From: a virus
DNA length: 21,807 bases
IMG/VR virus record: IMGVR_UViG_3300030109_006406
Coordinates: 1-21,807 of that record
Reading direction: 5' to 3' (one strand)
In this document: one piece after another, positions 1 through 9,118 of the stretch
How positions within the stretch are numbered: position 1 is the stretch's first letter
How the letters are laid out: each line of letters opens with the position of its first letter
Made by a program: the position numbers and the translations under genes
Notes under the pieces: model-generated
Seen by the model: the letters and a program-made list of their open reading frames with translations, nothing else
The model's database searches: none
What the model was told of the DNA's origin: nothing

Positions 1-99
1 ATTTATCACATCTTTTATGTCTAACCATCCAGTTTCCGTGTCCCGTGCATCGCGCCACGTGAGACGAACCATAGGTACTTTCTTAATATCTATATCCAT
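1..99 (-). CDS. Small phage protein, 5' part only
   Basis: The minus strand is open from an ATG at 99 to the left edge, giving the first 33 residues of a protein that continues outside the window. The start follows a purine-rich stretch (GAGAAATTAGAC), a weak ribosome site, and the nearest upstream ATG in another frame stops after three codons. The segment VRLTWRDARD followed by TGWLDIKDVI has the W-x-DA ... GW ... pattern that I recognise from small uncharacterised proteins of tailed phages, often encoded near tail or lysis genes. No function is known to me. The gene points away from the virion operon, so the 100-223 region must serve both directions. Confidence 0.6.
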   Translation of the reverse strand, partial: MDIDIKKVPMVRLTWRDARDTETGWLDIKDVIN

Positions 100-112
100 G
101 TCTAATTTCTCA

Positions 113-141
113 TTGCACATTACAATAAAAAAACATATAAA
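113..141 (+). promoter_or_regulatory. Possible sigma70-like promoter for the virion operon
   Basis: TTGCAC at 113-118 is followed after 17 bases by TATAAA at 136-141. The -10 matches consensus at five of six positions and the -35 at only three. It lies in the AT-rich gap between the leftward gene starting at 99 and the rightward gene starting at 224, so it could drive the virion genes. It is a pattern match in AT-rich DNA only. Confidence 0.3.
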
Positions 142-223
142 TATAGAATAAAATAGGCGCATTTCTTCAAGCCTCGCCCCCTTGCTTTTTCAACGAAAAA
201 CTAGTTGCTATGAAGGATTATGC

Positions 224-1267
224 ATGATTGAATTTGACGAACAATTTATCGAGGATATACCTCAATTTGGGATTGGAGGCTTTTTAAATAAAGCTTTTAA
301 ATCTGTAAAAAAAGCCATTAAAAAAGTAGCCCCTGTTGTAGGTGGTGGTATTGGATTTATGCTTGGAGGCTCTGCAGGAGCTGCCATAGGATCTGGTATT
401 GGTGGTTTAATTGCAGGACAAAAACCTGAACAAGCTCTTCAAACAGCAATGCTTGGATATGGAATAGGATCTTTAGCAGGAGCTGGGTTTAGTCCATTAA
501 AGAAATTTTCAGGTCAAGGTATTGGTGGAAAATTAGGTTTCTTAAAAGGTAAAGAAGATCCATTTAATCTTTTAAAAAATGTTGGAGGACCAAAATTACC
601 TGATAAAGGAAAAAATCTTACAAATACTGAATGGTTAGAAAGTAAAAAAATTAATCCCGATATTTTAAAAACTTCTGATGGTGGTGTTAATGCTGCAATG
701 GATCAATTAGTTACTGGTGAAAGATTAAAAGAGGTAAATAAACTAGCATCATCAGCAAAAAAATCTTCTTTACTTGGTAATGCTTTAACAGCAGGTTCTA
801 TTGCTTCACCTTTCTTAACTTATTATGCAGCAAAAAAAGCAGAAGAAGATTATATTCCAACAGATCCAATGGGTCTTAATCCCTTATATTATCAAGACCC
901 TCAACAATTTCAAGTTGCAGGTTTAGGAACAAAACCTTACTATATGACAGACACACAAGATTATTATGGAATGCCTATAGAAGATTTACCAACTGATTTT
1001 ATTCGTCAGTCTGCGGAAGGTGGTATTATTCAATTAGCTGATGGATCAAAAAAATATTTTCCTCGTAAGACAGGTCCTATCAATGGTCCTGGAACAGGGA
1101 CAAGTGATGATATTCCTGCTATGTTAAGTGATGGTGAGTTTGTCTTTACGGCTAAAGCTGTTCGTAATGCTGGTGGTGGTAGTAGACGTAAAGGAGCAAA
1201 AAAAATGTATCAAATGATGAAAAATTTAGAAAAAGGTGATAGAGAAGGTAGGAGAGGTAGAGCTTAA
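224..1267 (+). CDS. Putative virion protein with glycine zipper and phage GPGTGTSDDIPAMLSDGEF motif
   Basis: The 347-residue product starts at ATG 224, preceded by GAAGGA six bases upstream; a longer reading from TTG 182 has no such site. Residues about 40-66 are a glycine-zipper-like hydrophobic stretch (repeated GxxxG, GGxxGxxxG), with a second Gly/Ala-rich segment after it, suggesting membrane insertion or tight helix packing. The C-terminus from about residue 288 carries GPGTGTSDDIPAMLSDGEF followed by a TAKAVRNAGGG block and a basic tail. I recognise this signature from virion-associated proteins of many marine phages, where it ends proteins of unknown exact role. A SAEGGIIQLADGS segment lies before it. 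It is the first of five tightly coupled virion-type genes, and its stop overlaps the next start (TAATG). Probable role: tail-associated or internal ejection protein. Confidence 0.75.
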   Translation: MIEFDEQFIEDIPQFGIGGFLNKAFKSVKKAIKKVAPVVGGGIGFMLGGSAGAAIGSGIGGLIAGQKPEQALQTAMLGYGIGSLAGAGFSPLKKFSGQGIGGKLGFLKGKEDPFNLLKNVGGPKLPDKGKNLTNTEWLESKKINPDILKTSDGGVNAAMDQLVTGERLKEVNKLASSAKKSSLLGNALTAGSIASPFLTYYAAKKAEEDYIPTDPMGLNPLYYQDPQQFQVAGLGTKPYYMTDTQDYYGMPIEDLPTDFIRQSAEGGIIQLADGSKKYFPRKTGPINGPGTGTSDDIPAMLSDGEFVFTAKAVRNAGGGSRRKGAKKMYQMMKNLEKGDREGRRGRA

Positions 1268-2145
1268 TGGTTGAAGAGTATATTAATAGAGAAGCCCCGG
1301 ATATAGAAGCTAGGAAACTAGGTCTTATAGATTCAGCGAAAGCTTTAACAGAAAAAGGATATGTTCTTCCTGATTATGTTTTAGCAGGTCTTACTCCAGA
1401 ACAACAACAAGCTTTTAAATTAGCTCAATCTGGTATTGGTGCTTATCAACCTTATTTAGATGCTGCTAAAGATTACACAGCGCAAGGACAAAATATTTTA
1501 CAAGGAACAATGGGGGCTCCAACACAAGCTCAATTAGATTCCTACATGAATCCTTTTCAACAACAAGTTATTGATGCCACTATGTCAGAGCTTGATAAAC
1601 GAGGTCAAATGCAAGCTAATCAATTAGCTGGTGATGCTGTAAGAGGTGGTGTGTTTGGTGGTTCGCGTTACGGGGTTCAACAAGCAGAATTATCGGGACA
1701 ACAACAAGATGCACGAGCTGCGGCTTTAGCTAATTTAAATGCTCAAAATTTTGGACAAGCACAAGCAGGTGTAGCCAATCAAATGGAAAGACAACGATTA
1801 GCAGGGTTAGGTATTGCAGGGTTAGGTCAACAACAATCGCAATTAGCTGGACAAGCACAAGCACTTCTAGGTCAAGATGTTAATGCTCTTCTAGGTATAG
1901 GAGGAATGCAACAACAATTTGCTCAACAGCAAGAAGATATTAAACGACAAAATTTAATGCAACCAATGTTACAACCATATCAACAGTTAGGCTTCTATGG
2001 TGATATATTACAAGGAGCTCCAACATCATCGCAAATGATTAATACAGCTCAAGGACCAGGTGTTAGTCCAATGCAACAAGCAATTGGAACTGGTATTGGT
2101 GCAATGACAGGTATTGCAGGCCTTAAAAAATTAGGAGTAGTATAA
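1267..2145 (+). CDS. Putative Gln/Gly/Ala-rich virion protein
   Basis: This 292-residue protein starts at an ATG overlapping the previous stop by one base, with AGGAGAGG just upstream. It is rich in Gln, Ala and Gly, with many QQQ and LAGLG segments. Residues about 92-143 hold a block reading YMNPFQQQVIDATMSELD, then AVRGGVFGGSRYGV. I recognise this MNP(Y/F)xQQVxDA ... GxFGGSR pattern from uncharacterised structural proteins encoded in tail or ejection gene clusters of marine phages. There is no catalytic motif. The helical, low-aromatic composition fits a filamentous or internal virion component. Its stop overlaps the next start in another TAATG. The identification as virion protein rests on context and remembered family features. 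Confidence 0.7.
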   Translation: MVEEYINREAPDIEARKLGLIDSAKALTEKGYVLPDYVLAGLTPEQQQAFKLAQSGIGAYQPYLDAAKDYTAQGQNILQGTMGAPTQAQLDSYMNPFQQQVIDATMSELDKRGQMQANQLAGDAVRGGVFGGSRYGVQQAELSGQQQDARAAALANLNAQNFGQAQAGVANQMERQRLAGLGIAGLGQQQSQLAGQAQALLGQDVNALLGIGGMQQQFAQQQEDIKRQNLMQPMLQPYQQLGFYGDILQGAPTSSQMINTAQGPGVSPMQQAIGTGIGAMTGIAGLKKLGVV

Positions 2146-5100
2146 TGAGTGTTTTAAACAGATCAATGTTTAATAAACAAATTGTTAATAGAGAAATGGG
2201 ATCTCCTCCTCAAGGGGAAAAACCTTCAACAACTTTTTTTCAAAAATTATTCGATGGAGCAACTGGTTTAGGAACAGGTGTAGGCCCTTATGGAGATAAA
2301 GAACAAGGTAATATTCTTGATTTAAGAGAATATGGTGCAGGAGTATATGATATTACAGATCCTCAGTTTGTAGAATTTATTAAAAATTATCATCAAGGAG
2401 ATGGTACATTTGAAGAAGGAATTCAAACTTATGTTAATTCTTTAAAAACTGTAGAAAGAGCAGAGGGATCTCCTATAGGTGGTGAGCAACAAAGTATAGG
2501 TGAACAACAAGGTGTTATGAATGCTCTTTTAGAAGCTATTAAAAATATGAGCTCTGACTCTGTTGTAAGAGAAGGCGAACTAATGAATATGATAGATCCA
2601 AACTCTGTTGTTCGTGAAGGTGAAGAAGGTTTTCAATATGATTTTGATATAGATGGAAAAAATAAAACTTTTAGTTTTGATGAAAAATTAAGTCCTTCAG
2701 GTATAGAAGCTTTTAGAGAGACATATAATATTACTCCTACTGAAATGGACCCAAGACTTAGACAAATGGGATCTCCTCCTCAAGGAGAGATGATAGAAGA
2801 ACAAGTTGATGTAGAAGATGTTGGTATTATGGATGGCTTTAGTGGTGGTGAAGAAGAAACTGCTGCAGCTGTACTGCAAGAAGGGGAAAGATCTAAAAAA
2901 GAAATTGATGATGCAGATACTTATGATGAATTAATGAGATCGGTTCGAGGTGATGATTTAAGTGAAGCGGAACGTCGTCAAGAACTAGCTTCTGTTGTAG
3001 GAGAAAAAGATGCAGAAGAAACACCTGATAGTGTACTAGCTCTTGTTCAACCTGTTTTACAAATGTTAAATGAAGATACAGCTAATACTGGTATTGGCCA
3101 AATAGAAGAAGGTCAAGAGATGGCTAATGTTATGCCTACGCAAGCAGAAGCTACAGATGCAATGGCTATGATGATGCCAGAGCGACCTGTTGGGGTAGCT
3201 AATGGTGGTTATATGAGTTCTTTTCCTAATCAAAATTTAAATACAGAGTCATTATCAGCAAGCGATAATATTGATGATCGTATTATGCAAAATTTACAAT
3301 TTGAAAGAATGGCTCCGGGGATGATGGGTTATGCTGAAGGAGGTTTAGTTGAACAGTACGCCTCAGGAGGGGACGTACGCCGTGTCCCAAAGTACAATAC
3401 AGGAACTAGTTCTTTAGGAGTAACTTATGATGATACAAAGCTTAATGAAGATCAAGGATTTGGATTAGATATTTTAAATAATGAAGAAGAAACAGAAGTT
3501 GAGCCTTATGACACAACTACGATGGATTTTTTAACACAAATATTATCTCCAGAAGCAGGACAAAGTGCATTAAAAACAAAATACGATACGAATTATAAAT
3601 TATTTTCTGAGATTTTAGGTGGTCAAGGACCAAGTAAAGATGAAAAAATTGGAGAAATTTTAACAAGTGTTGTTAGTCCTTTAGCCTTTCAATATGCTCA
3701 AGGTGCTGACATTCAAGAATTACTAGCTGCGGGAACACAAGCAATTGGGAAAATATCACAAAAATATTCTGCTCAGGAAAGAAAATCTGAAAGTGAAATT
3801 AGATCAGCTGCATTAGCTCAAGCTTTGAAACCTGCTCCAGATGATCCTTTGGTAACAGTGTTTTTAAAAGATGATCCGAATACAACTGAAAATGAAAGTG
3901 TAAGATCAATACAAATTACTACCTCACAATTAAAAGAGGATGCATTAAGACCTATAGGAGAAAAATTATATTCAGCTAATTCTACAGCTTTAGCTATTGC
4001 AGAACTTAGTAAATTAGAAAGTGAAACTAAAGGAATTGATATTGATACTGCTATTAAAGAAATAGAATTTGAATATGCAGATGTTTTAAAAAATTTAGAA
4101 GTTCAAGATAAACAAGCTTTAGTAGATGGAAGAATTATAACTAATAGTATTAATAGTGCTATTGCTGATAACAAACCAGAGCTGTTAGCTGCTGAGCTTA
4201 AAAATATAAATTTAACTAATATAGAAAAAGGAATTAAAAATGATACTTTAAGGCCTACTTTAGAAGCAGAGTTAGAAAAATCTTTAATTAATATTGATAT
4301 TGCTACTCAAAACTTGCAACAAGAAATTATTGAAACAAAATATGCAGATGAATTAGCTCAACTTAGTGGGGCTGAAAAAACTGCTCGTATTAATGAACTT
4401 ACTCAATCATATGATTTTAATGAAGAAAACAATGTTCTTCTTTTAAAACAGAAAAAAGCTGAGATAAATAATATTGTTCTTACAGGCAAGAATTTAGATC
4501 TTGAAAATGAATATAAAACTCTTCAAAATAAATATGCAGATGAAGGTTTTAGTTTAGAAAATGAATCTAAAATGTTGAACAACCTTAATCAACAACAAGA
4601 AAACATTAAAATATCAATAGAAAATGAATACTTACCTAAAGAAAAAAAATTAAATTTAAATAAGTTAAATGAAGAAATACTTTCTTTACAAGAAAATACT
4701 TATGGATCTATGATAACAAATGAAAAAAATATTATTGAGCTGAACACATATAGTCAAGAAAAAGAACTAGAGCTTAATAAATTGTTATTAGAAAATGAAA
4801 CTTTACAATACAAATTAGATAATCCAACCAAAGATTGGCAAGCAACTAAATCAATAGTTGATTATAAAAATAAATGGGTTGATAGCGATATTTACAAAAA
4901 TACTATTGAAAGACAAAGCATGTTGCAAGATCTTGTTATTGCAAGTGCACAAGATTCAGGACCAGGAGATGTATCTTTTATATTTAAATATATGAAATTT
5001 TTAGATCCTAACTCTGTTGTTCGTGAAGGTGAATTTGCTACGGCAGAAAATGCGGGTGGTATTCCAGCAAAAATTAGAAATATTTATAATAAAATGAAAG

Positions 5101-5345
5101 ATGGGGCTTTGTTAGATCCAGATGTTAAAAATCAATTTATAAAAACCGCTAGTGAAATGTTTTTAGTACAAGTAGATAACTATGAAAATCAATACAAAAG
5201 TGAAGCAGCAATTGCTGGAAGATTATTTGGAGAAGAAAATATTGAAAATGCTATAATTCCAATGAAGGATTGGATTGATACAAATTTAATTAATGGTATT
5301 CAAGCTGATTTTAAATTTGATAATTATTTAAAAGGATTAGAATAA
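2145..5345 (+). CDS. Large putative virion/DNA-ejection protein with repeated short motifs and a coiled coil
   Basis: 1066 residues; the start overlaps the previous stop (TAATG) and AGGAG lies seven bases upstream. Residues 1 to about 420 look disordered and acidic, and contain two copies of MGSPPQGE (about residues 18 and 208), two of SVVREGE (about 138 and 154), and glycine-pair motifs ANGGYM, YAEGGLV and YASGGDV. Residues about 600-880 are a long Leu/Glu/Lys/Asn-rich helical region likely to form a coiled coil. The C-terminus has a conserved-looking module beginning FLDPNSVVREGEFATAENAG and ending in an NQYKSEAAIAGRLFG segment. I recognise it from large virion proteins of tailed phages. 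Likely an internal virion or ejection protein; a tail fibre or tape measure is less likely. No lysozyme or transglycosylase motif seen. Confidence 0.75.
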   Translation: MSVLNRSMFNKQIVNREMGSPPQGEKPSTTFFQKLFDGATGLGTGVGPYGDKEQGNILDLREYGAGVYDITDPQFVEFIKNYHQGDGTFEEGIQTYVNSLKTVERAEGSPIGGEQQSIGEQQGVMNALLEAIKNMSSDSVVREGELMNMIDPNSVVREGEEGFQYDFDIDGKNKTFSFDEKLSPSGIEAFRETYNITPTEMDPRLRQMGSPPQGEMIEEQVDVEDVGIMDGFSGGEEETAAAVLQEGERSKKEIDDADTYDELMRSVRGDDLSEAERRQELASVVGEKDAEETPDSVLALVQPVLQMLNEDTANTGIGQIEEGQEMANVMPTQAEATDAMAMMMPERPVGVANGGYMSSFPNQNLNTESLSASDNIDDRIMQNLQFERMAPGMMGYAEGGLVEQYASGGDVRRVPKYNTGTSSLGVTYDDTKLNEDQGFGLDILNNEEETEVEPYDTTTMDFLTQILSPEAGQSALKTKYDTNYKLFSEILGGQGPSKDEKIGEILTSVVSPLAFQYAQGADIQELLAAGTQAIGKISQKYSAQERKSESEIRSAALAQALKPAPDDPLVTVFLKDDPNTTENESVRSIQITTSQLKEDALRPIGEKLYSANSTALAIAELSKLESETKGIDIDTAIKEIEFEYADVLKNLEVQDKQALVDGRIITNSINSAIADNKPELLAAELKNINLTNIEKGIKNDTLRPTLEAELEKSLINIDIATQNLQQEIIETKYADELAQLSGAEKTARINELTQSYDFNEENNVLLLKQKKAEINNIVLTGKNLDLENEYKTLQNKYADEGFSLENESKMLNNLNQQQENIKISIENEYLPKEKKLNLNKLNEEILSLQENTYGSMITNEKNIIELNTYSQEKELELNKLLLENETLQYKLDNPTKDWQATKSIVDYKNKWVDSDIYKNTIERQSMLQDLVIASAQDSGPGDVSFIFKYMKFLDPNSVVREGEFATAENAGGIPAKIRNIYNKMKDGALLDPDVKNQFIKTASEMFLVQVDNYENQYKSEAAIAGRLFGEENIENAIIPMKDWIDTNLINGIQADFKFDNYLKGLE
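2194..2215 (+). repeat. 22-bp direct repeat, copy 1 (encodes MGSPPQG)
   Basis: Identical over 22 bases to 2764-2785. Both copies are in the same reading frame of the 1066-aa virion protein and encode MGSPPQGE. Around 2462 a looser relative (EGSPIGGE) follows the same pattern. Confidence 0.85.
2593..2624 (+). repeat. 32-bp direct repeat, copy 1 (encodes DPNSVVREGE)
   Basis: Matches 5002-5033 with one mismatch in 32 bases, and the last 24 bases are identical. Both copies are in frame in the same gene. A third copy of the peptide (SDSVVREGE, near 2555-2580) uses different codons, so the peptide itself appears to recur in addition to the DNA. Confidence 0.85.
2764..2785 (+). repeat. 22-bp direct repeat, copy 2
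   Basis: Second copy of the MGSPPQG-encoding repeat at 2194-2215, 570 bases downstream. Confidence 0.85.
5002..5033 (+). repeat. 32-bp direct repeat, copy 2
   Basis: Second copy of the DPNSVVREGE-encoding repeat at 2593-2624. This copy sits in the conserved-looking C-terminal module, the probable original location of the motif. Confidence 0.85.
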
Positions 5346-7948
5346 TGAGCGATGAATTTAGTACTTTAAAATCTTTAAAAAATGAAACAAAAAAAGTAAA
5401 ACAGCTTTTAAATTTAGAAAGATTTAATCTTCTTCCTCAAGATATTCAAATAGCTCTTAATGATGAAAGAGAAGCAGGAAGAATACCTAATCCTATGGAG
5501 CCTATTTCAATAGAAGAATTTGAAGATTATAAAAACATGATGTCTTTATTTATTGGAGATAAAATTGCATCTTCGGATGAAGATTTTGCTGGGTTGTGGC
5601 TATCTCAAGAAAAAGCTGCTGATTTTATTACAGATAAAGAAGTACAAAAAGAAATTGCAGCAATTGCAGGTGGAATAATTTTACCTACTTTAATTCCTGT
5701 AGCAGGACAGACAACTTTAGCTCCAAGAGTAGCGGCTTTTATTACTAAATATCCCAGATATGCAAAAACAATTGCAGCTTTTTTTGGTGGGGCAGGTGGA
5801 GCAGCTCCTTTTAGCGACAGTTATATAGAAGCTCTTGGATATGGAGCTAGAGAAGCAGCTGGAGAAGGAGTGTTTCAATTACTGTCTAAGTTTTTTGGAG
5901 GGAGGCTTATTAAATTATTTAGAGGAAATGCAGGTAAAAATTTAGAAGATGGTGCAGCCGCAGCACTAAAAATTGCAGAAGATGGTGGTGCAACTTTAAC
6001 TCCTGCTCGTTTATCAAATTCAAAAACAATTGATCTTTTAGAAAATTTTGCAGAAGTTTCTTTTTTTGGTGGACAAAGAATTAGAGAAGCAGGTGAAGTT
6101 GGAGTAGAGTCTGTTCAAAAAGAATTAACAAAATTTTTAAATAAAGAATTTATAGATAAATCTAATAAAACATTATTAGAAAGTGAACAAAAACTTGTTC
6201 AAAGCTTTTTAAAAAATGCTAGTCAAGCAGAAGTCGATGACATGCTAAAAGTATTTATTATGCAAGGAAGAGATTTTTATAAAACCTCTGTAAGTGCTGC
6301 ATACAAAGCATTAAATAAACAAGTTGCTTCAACAGTTGGAAGTCAAGCAAAGATTATAGATATTTCTAATCTTAAAAAAGTTTTAAAAAGAAATTTAAAT
6401 ATATATTATGGAAAAAATATTATTCCTAATGAAGGACCAATTAATTCTATTATAAAATATGTAGAAAAATTACCAGATAAAGTAGATTTTAATACAGCAA
6501 AAACTATACGAACTTTTTTATTAGGTAAAACAGGAGCTTTTCAAGTAGGTGGTACTACAGTAGATGATGCTGCTAAAGCTGTAGCAGGTGCTTTACAAAA
6601 TTCTGTTACAAAAAACATGGATAAAAGCATTAAAACTTTAGCTAATTCTGGTAAATATAGTAAAGAACAAATTAAAGCGATAGATCAGCTATATAAACAA
6701 GCTAATTCTCTTTTTAAAGAAGGTAAAGAAACTTTCAATACAAAATTTATTACAGGTTTATTAATTGGTGACTCTCAAGGAGTAACAAAATCTGGTTTAG
6801 ATATGACATCCGCTATTTATAAAAATTTTGTTAAAGCTGGAAGTCCTTCAAGAATAAAAGAATTTTATAAGTTACTTGATAATGGTGTTAAAAATAAAAT
6901 AATTACAACAGAAGCAGCTCAAACAATTAAAAATAAAGTTCAAGGACAATTTATTTTTGATATTATAGGGCCTAATACTGATGAAATTTCAGGACTTTTA
7001 AATGCTAAAAAAGTATTAAGTGAAGTAAGTGGTTTTAAAGGAAAAGGAAAAGGAATTGTTGATGCTTTATTTAAAGGAAACGAAAAAGCTTTAGGAAACT
7101 TTAAAAGATATTTAAATGCATTAAATTTAGCTCAGAAAAGAGGTATTGGTTCTCAACAAGGAGGATTAGCTTTATTTTCTGGACAAGTTAAAGCAGCAAG
7201 TACTATAGCAGGAGGATCAGGTATACTTGGTTTTAGTTTGTCTGGAGGAGACATTGGTAGTGGTGTTTCAGCTGCAACAACACTTACTCCATTAATTGTT
7301 TTAGGAGGGCCTGCAGTTATCTCAAGAATGTTTACAAATAAAAAATTTGTAAACAGTTTAATGAATATGCAATTAGCTAGATCTGGATCTAATCAATTTG
7401 GTAGAGCATTTACTACTTTTATTAATGATGGAATAACAGCTGGTTTTTTTGATATTGGTAATGCTGAAAAAGTAGTAATGGAAAATCAATCAGTCTTTGG
7501 AGACAGTGAAGATATGCAAAAAAGATTTCCATGGTTAAAAGATTTAGATTTAAATGATGAAAGTGATGAGGAGATTATAAATCCAGATATTAAATTTTTA
7601 AATGAATTTGAAAATCAAAGACAAGAAGAAATAAACGAAGTGGATACTAATCAAAGTTTTTTAGATGAAATTAATGGAGAAACAATAGTAGAAGAAACTG
7701 TTAGTGATAGACAACCGGGTTTAGAGGAAGCTGTTACAACAGAAGAAATTATTGATGTTCCTAAACCAAATACAGAAATGATGTCAGCAGAAATAATTCA
7801 ACCTCTTAGTAGCCCTGCTGGAATGCCTTTTGATCCATCTATGTCTACAACAGATAAACTAGAAGAAGTAGGTTTACCTGTGTTCGCTAAACACGGTGGA
7901 ATTATGTCTTTAATGGAACAAAGAAAACCAAAACAAATGGTGTCATAA
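5345..7948 (+). CDS. Large putative internal virion/DNA-ejection protein with hydrophobic segments
   Basis: 867 residues, starting at an ATG that overlaps the preceding stop (TAATG) with AAAGGA upstream. Hydrophobic Gly/Ala-rich stretches at about residues 103-121, 139-155 and 618-672 look capable of membrane insertion, as expected of proteins ejected into the envelope during infection by short-tailed phages. The middle (about 200-600) is Lys-rich and helical. The last 130 residues become acidic and disordered and end with LPVFAKHGGIMSLMEQ and a short basic tail. I recognise a closely similar ending (GG-I-x-SLM ... KQMV) from marine phage virion proteins. No peptidoglycan hydrolase motif is visible. 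The order of genes (347, 292, 1066, 867, 389 aa) fits a cluster of tail-associated and internal core proteins. Confidence 0.7.
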   Translation: MSDEFSTLKSLKNETKKVKQLLNLERFNLLPQDIQIALNDEREAGRIPNPMEPISIEEFEDYKNMMSLFIGDKIASSDEDFAGLWLSQEKAADFITDKEVQKEIAAIAGGIILPTLIPVAGQTTLAPRVAAFITKYPRYAKTIAAFFGGAGGAAPFSDSYIEALGYGAREAAGEGVFQLLSKFFGGRLIKLFRGNAGKNLEDGAAAALKIAEDGGATLTPARLSNSKTIDLLENFAEVSFFGGQRIREAGEVGVESVQKELTKFLNKEFIDKSNKTLLESEQKLVQSFLKNASQAEVDDMLKVFIMQGRDFYKTSVSAAYKALNKQVASTVGSQAKIIDISNLKKVLKRNLNIYYGKNIIPNEGPINSIIKYVEKLPDKVDFNTAKTIRTFLLGKTGAFQVGGTTVDDAAKAVAGALQNSVTKNMDKSIKTLANSGKYSKEQIKAIDQLYKQANSLFKEGKETFNTKFITGLLIGDSQGVTKSGLDMTSAIYKNFVKAGSPSRIKEFYKLLDNGVKNKIITTEAAQTIKNKVQGQFIFDIIGPNTDEISGLLNAKKVLSEVSGFKGKGKGIVDALFKGNEKALGNFKRYLNALNLAQKRGIGSQQGGLALFSGQVKAASTIAGGSGILGFSLSGGDIGSGVSAATTLTPLIVLGGPAVISRMFTNKKFVNSLMNMQLARSGSNQFGRAFTTFINDGITAGFFDIGNAEKVVMENQSVFGDSEDMQKRFPWLKDLDLNDESDEEIINPDIKFLNEFENQRQEEINEVDTNQSFLDEINGETIVEETVSDRQPGLEEAVTTEEIIDVPKPNTEMMSAEIIQPLSSPAGMPFDPSMSTTDKLEEVGLPVFAKHGGIMSLMEQRKPKQMVS

Positions 7949-9118
7949 ATGGGTTGGTTCAGTAATTTTTTTGGGGGAAGCACTAAAAAAGAACCTTCAT
8001 CTTCTTCAGGTTCATCACAACCTAATTCTCCTCAATCTCAATCAATTAAAGAATCAAATGAAGCTATTCAAAATCTAGTAGACAACAAAGATAAATATCA
8101 AAATAATTTAATAGCTGGAGATAATCGCAACGAATATCAAATGAGAATGCAAGCTCTTAAAACAGGGCAAACTTTTGATCCTTCTAAATTTACATTTACA
8201 GATAGAAAAGGAAATCAAATTGATCCAGGTTCTGATAATAAAACTATAGGAAATGCAGGTGGAGCTGAAGCTTATAAAAAAAGATTTCCTATAACTTCTG
8301 GTATTCAAAACTTAGCAGGCGCCGCTTCTAATCTTATTCCCGGTGTAGGAATGGCAAAAGGAATTTTAAAAGTTTTAGGTAATTTTGGTAAAGGAACAAA
8401 AAATGTTTTTAATCAAGCAGTAACAGGTATTACAGATTCTAATGCTTATAATGATTTTAAAAACTTAGTTACTAAAGATGAAAAGATTCCAACAGATATG
8501 GGAACACGAATGAGCAGTATGGATCAAGCAGATGCTGATGCAGCTACTTTAAACATGGCTGATATTTCTGGTCCTTCTATGTCAACAGACATTATAGAAA
8601 TAAAAGATCAAAAAGTTAAAACAAAAGATAACCTTGATAAAATAAATAATGCTCAAAAAACTTTAAACGAAGCTTTAGATATACAAAACTTTAGAAGAAT
8701 TATAGATAATCCTTCTGCTATTGAAACATTACCTATAAATTTTAAATCTACTGTTGATACATTACTTCAAAACAATCAATTAAATTCTAGTGATTACTTA
8801 AAATCACAACAGTTATTAAGAGATAAAAGTACTCCTGTAGGGCCATTTATTAATGGATATAATAATGCAGGGATTACTAATGCTCTTCCAAATAGTAATC
8901 AAGTAGCAACTAATTTGTTTAATAATTTTAAACCTACTTTAGAATCTATTTCTAATTTTAATGAATCATTAAGTGATGGAAAAGGTTTTGATGTAAACTT
9001 AAATGATCAAACTTTTGAATATAACAAACCCATGCTTGGGGGTAACTTAAATTTTGGCATTGATAATAGTAGCAGTAGCCCAACTTTTGGTATTAACTTT
9101 AGTAAATCCCTTGGATAG
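7949..9118 (+). CDS. Putative virion protein with aromatic N-terminus (MGWFSNFFGG)
   Basis: 389 residues. The ATG directly follows the TAA of the preceding gene with no good ribosome site, so translation is probably coupled. The N-terminus MGWFSNFFGG is short, aromatic and amphipathic, followed by a Ser/Pro/Gln-rich linker to about residue 35. About 115-147 is a Gly/Ala hydrophobic stretch (GIQNLAGAASNLIPGVGM). The rest is Asn/Ser/Asp-rich. The C-terminal part is Phe/Gly/Asn-rich with repeated FNFGI/TFGINF-like segments, suggestive of beta structure. I cannot assign a family. Its position at the end of the virion operon and its composition suggest an internal or tail-tip protein. Confidence 0.6.
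   Translation: MGWFSNFFGGSTKKEPSSSSGSSQPNSPQSQSIKESNEAIQNLVDNKDKYQNNLIAGDNRNEYQMRMQALKTGQTFDPSKFTFTDRKGNQIDPGSDNKTIGNAGGAEAYKKRFPITSGIQNLAGAASNLIPGVGMAKGILKVLGNFGKGTKNVFNQAVTGITDSNAYNDFKNLVTKDEKIPTDMGTRMSSMDQADADAATLNMADISGPSMSTDIIEIKDQKVKTKDNLDKINNAQKTLNEALDIQNFRRIIDNPSAIETLPINFKSTVDTLLQNNQLNSSDYLKSQQLLRDKSTPVGPFINGYNNAGITNALPNSNQVATNLFNNFKPTLESISNFNESLSDGKGFDVNLNDQTFEYNKPMLGGNLNFGIDNSSSSPTFGINFSKSLG

Noticed and set aside
182-223. Longer N-terminus of the first virion gene from TTG 182
   Set aside because: The GAAGGA site places the start at ATG 224, and the extra residues look unlike the protein.
2697-2879. Minus-strand ORF inside the 1066-aa gene
   Set aside because: Antisense shadow rich in Ser/Phe/His without a ribosome site.
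9054-9110. Hydrophobic N-terminal extension of the holin-like ORF
   Set aside because: It is read out of frame through the conserved-frame end of the upstream virion gene and has no ribosome site.
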